A stretch of 8,216 bases of DNA from Caryophanales bacterium. Lineage in GTDB: Bacteria > Bacillota_I > Bacilli_A > RFN20 > CAG-826. The stretch covers positions 1 through 8,216 of the forward strand of contig JAQYER010000130.1 in assembly GCA_028723545.1 (NCBI GenBank). The letters run 5' to 3'. Under the pieces are notes generated by a model. It searched no databases. It had not been told where the DNA came from and saw only the letters and a program-made list of their open reading frames with translations. This document shows, piece by piece, positions 7,082-8,216 of this stretch (within the stretch, counting starts at the first letter, position 1; the number at the start of each line of letters is the position of its first letter). Both the position numbers and the translations under genes were made by a program.

Positions 7082-7208
7082 TTTTTAAAAAGTTGTAATT
7101 TTTAAGTTGTATTACTTCAATTTTGGCCAAAAACTTGTAAAAAATAGAAAAAACACCTATTTTTCGCATCAACTTTTTAAAAATCAATTCAAAAAAGTTG
7201 TAATTTTT
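7082..7208. repeat. Cluster of direct and inverted AAAAAGTTG repeats between glgB and ackA
   Basis: AAAAAGTTGTAATTTTT occurs at 7087-7103 and again, identical over 17 bases, at 7192-7208, exactly 105 bp apart (close to ten helical turns). An inverted copy, CAACTTTTTAAAAA, lies at 7170-7183 and matches the complement of 7082-7095 over 14 bases. The inverted copy also forms a 9 bp stem with the second direct copy (7170-7178 with 7192-7200, 13-base loop). A shorter AAGTTGTA sits at 7104-7111. The stretch lies between the two divergent promoters, so the repeats may be regulator sites, but low complexity makes chance matches easier. No gene is credible here. Confidence 0.6.
7121..7132. promoter_or_regulatory. 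12-base palindrome TTTTGGCCAAAA, possible operator
   Basis: TTTTGGCCAAAA is a perfect 12-base palindrome and holds the only GGCC in this AT-rich intergenic region. TTAC (7112-7115) and GTAA (7137-7140) flank it almost symmetrically, one base off-centre. It lies between the two direct repeats, upstream of both promoters. A protein-binding role is inference; it is too short and lacks a T-run on the right side to be a convincing terminator. Confidence 0.35.
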
Positions 7209-7293
7209 TAAAAAATGCTTAATGAAAAATTGTATTGATTGTCTTCGTTTATTAATCACTTACTAAATTATTTGATATTGTTTAATCTTTGTG

Positions 7294-7323
7294 TTGAAAA
7301 ATGGGTGCTAATTATTTTATAAT
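7294..7323 (+). promoter_or_regulatory. Promoter of ackA
   Basis: TTGAAA (7294-7299) and a perfect TATAAT (7318-7323) are separated by 18 bases. Transcription would start near 7330, giving a leader of about 20 bases that contains the ribosome site TGAGGT (7337-7342), eight bases before the ATG. This is the best promoter in the window and fits a highly expressed fermentation enzyme. Confidence 0.8.
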
Positions 7324-7350
7324 TTTCCCGTATTTATGAGGTAAAAAATT

Positions 7351-8216
7351 ATGACAAAAGTAATGGCTGTTAATGCTGGCTCATCTAGTTTGAAATTTAA
7401 ATTATATGAAATGCCAGAAGAAAAAGTTCTTTGCAGCGGAATCGCTGAAAGAATTGGACACGAAGATGGAATCTTCACAATCAAATATAATGATCAAAAA
7501 GATACAAAAATCTTACCGATTTTAGATCATTCAAGAGCGGTTGAATTATTAGTAGAAGGATTAATTGAAAAAGGTATTGTTAAATCAATTGATGAAATTC
7601 AAGCAGTTGGTCACCGTATCGTTCAAGGTGGTAAATATTTCTCACATTCTGAAATTTTTAATAAAGACACTGAAGATAAAATTGAATCTTTAATCCCACT
7701 CGCTCCTTTACATAACAAAGCTCACTTAGTTGGTTTTAGAGCGTTCCGCGATGTTCTTCCTGGTGTATTAAATGTTGCGGTATTTGATACAGCGTTCCAC
7801 CAAACAATGGAAGAAGAAGATTACGTATATCCAGTTCCTTATGAAATGACTACTAAATATGATTGCCGTCGTTATGGAGCACACGGAACTTCACATAAAT
7901 ATTTATCTGAAGAAGGATTAAAATATTTAGAAGGTGTTGAACATCCACGTATTATTTCTTGTCACATTGGTTCTGGCGCATCAATTACTGCAATTAAAGA
8001 TGGCAAATGTGTTGCGACTTCAATGGGACTCACTCCATTAGGTGGAATTATGATGGGAACAAGAACTGGTGATATCGATCCATCAGTTATTAATTATTTA
8101 TGTTCTTGTACCGTTATTTCTGTTGAAGAAATGTATCAAATTTTCAATAAAAAATCTGGTTTCTTAGGTGTTTCTGGTGTATCAAACGACTCACGTGATG
8201 TTATCGCTGCCGCTAA
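7351..8216 (+). CDS. ackA: Acetate kinase, C-terminal part cut off by the window edge
   Basis: The first 288 codons of a protein normally about 400 residues long are visible; the frame is open to the edge. The enzyme interconverts acetyl phosphate plus ADP with acetate plus ATP, the last step of the Pta-AckA fermentation route in the cytosol. Signature motifs are complete so far: VNAGSSSLKFKLY (7-19), VGHRIVQGG with Arg89 (86-94), FDTAFHQTM with Asp146 (145-153), RRYGAHGTSHKY with His178 (173-184), SCHIGSGASI (203-212), and GLTPLGGIMMGTRTGDIDP with Arg238 (226-244), then SGVSNDSRD. Arg89, Asp146, His178 and Arg238 line up with Arg91, Asp148, His180 and Arg241 of the Methanosarcina enzyme. The usual C-terminal glutamate lies outside the window. 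The start follows a TGAGGT ribosome site and gives the normal family N-terminus. It is divergent from glgB. Confidence 0.97.
   Translation, partial: MTKVMAVNAGSSSLKFKLYEMPEEKVLCSGIAERIGHEDGIFTIKYNDQKDTKILPILDHSRAVELLVEGLIEKGIVKSIDEIQAVGHRIVQGGKYFSHSEIFNKDTEDKIESLIPLAPLHNKAHLVGFRAFRDVLPGVLNVAVFDTAFHQTMEEEDYVYPVPYEMTTKYDCRRYGAHGTSHKYLSEEGLKYLEGVEHPRIISCHIGSGASITAIKDGKCVATSMGLTPLGGIMMGTRTGDIDPSVINYLCSCTVISVEEMYQIFNKKSGFLGVSGVSNDSRDVIAAA

Noticed and set aside
7240..7253. CcpA cre-like site TGTCTTCGTTTATT upstream of ackA
   Set aside because: ackA is a known CcpA target in Bacillus, but this match has three mismatches at defined cre positions and lies farther upstream than the Bacillus site, so it is not convincing.
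7053..7259. 68-codon open frame on the minus strand in the glgB-ackA gap
   Set aside because: It has low-complexity Phe/Ile/Lys/Asn content, no ribosome site before its ATG, overlaps the glgB -35 region and repeat cluster, and shows no recognisable domain.

Overview
The window is AT-rich DNA (roughly 30% GC by eye) with Gram-positive style signals: AAAGGAG-type ribosome binding sites, TTGAAA/TATAAT-type promoters and hairpin-plus-T-run terminators. All five complete genes stop with TAA, and the tryptophan codons I checked are TGG, so the Mycoplasma UGA=Trp code is not indicated. This fits a low-GC Bacillota or Acholeplasma/RF39/Erysipelotrichia-like bacterium. The assignment is inferred from style, not from a marker gene.

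Layout from left to right. (1) 1-246, minus strand: the N-terminal part of a YgjP-like (DUF45/M48-type) metallopeptidase, cut by the window edge. (2) 317-760, plus: a complete DUF523/TudS-like cysteine protein, divergent from gene 1 across a 70 bp gap. Neither gene has a Shine-Dalgarno sequence, and each has a -10-like box almost touching its ATG. (3) 892-1353, plus: a small lipoprotein of unknown function with its own strong promoter, a strong ribosome binding site, and codon usage that suggests high expression. A bidirectional terminator separates it from (4) 1446-2636, minus: a 396-residue protein related to coenzyme F420-0:L-glutamate ligase (CofE family). (5) 2747-7005, minus: a tightly coupled glgB-glgP pair (glycogen branching enzyme, then glycogen/maltodextrin phosphorylase) that overlaps by one base and ends in its own terminator. 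(6) 7006-7350: a 345 bp divergent control region with a glgB promoter, an ackA promoter, and a set of direct and inverted AT-rich repeats plus a GGCC-centred palindrome. (7) 7351-8216, plus: acetate kinase, cut by the right edge.

The right half is carbon metabolism. GlgB builds branches into alpha-glucan, GlgP releases glucose-1-phosphate from it, and the divergent AckA makes ATP from acetyl phosphate at the end of fermentation. No glycogen synthase or ADP-glucose pyrophosphorylase gene is present in this window. The left half is a set of unrelated single genes. I see no mobile element, CRISPR array, tRNA, rRNA or clear defence system. Most of the window is ordinary housekeeping. The points worth a second look are the CofE-like gene, the orphan lipoprotein, the apparently leaderless divergent pair and the repeat cluster between glgB and ackA.
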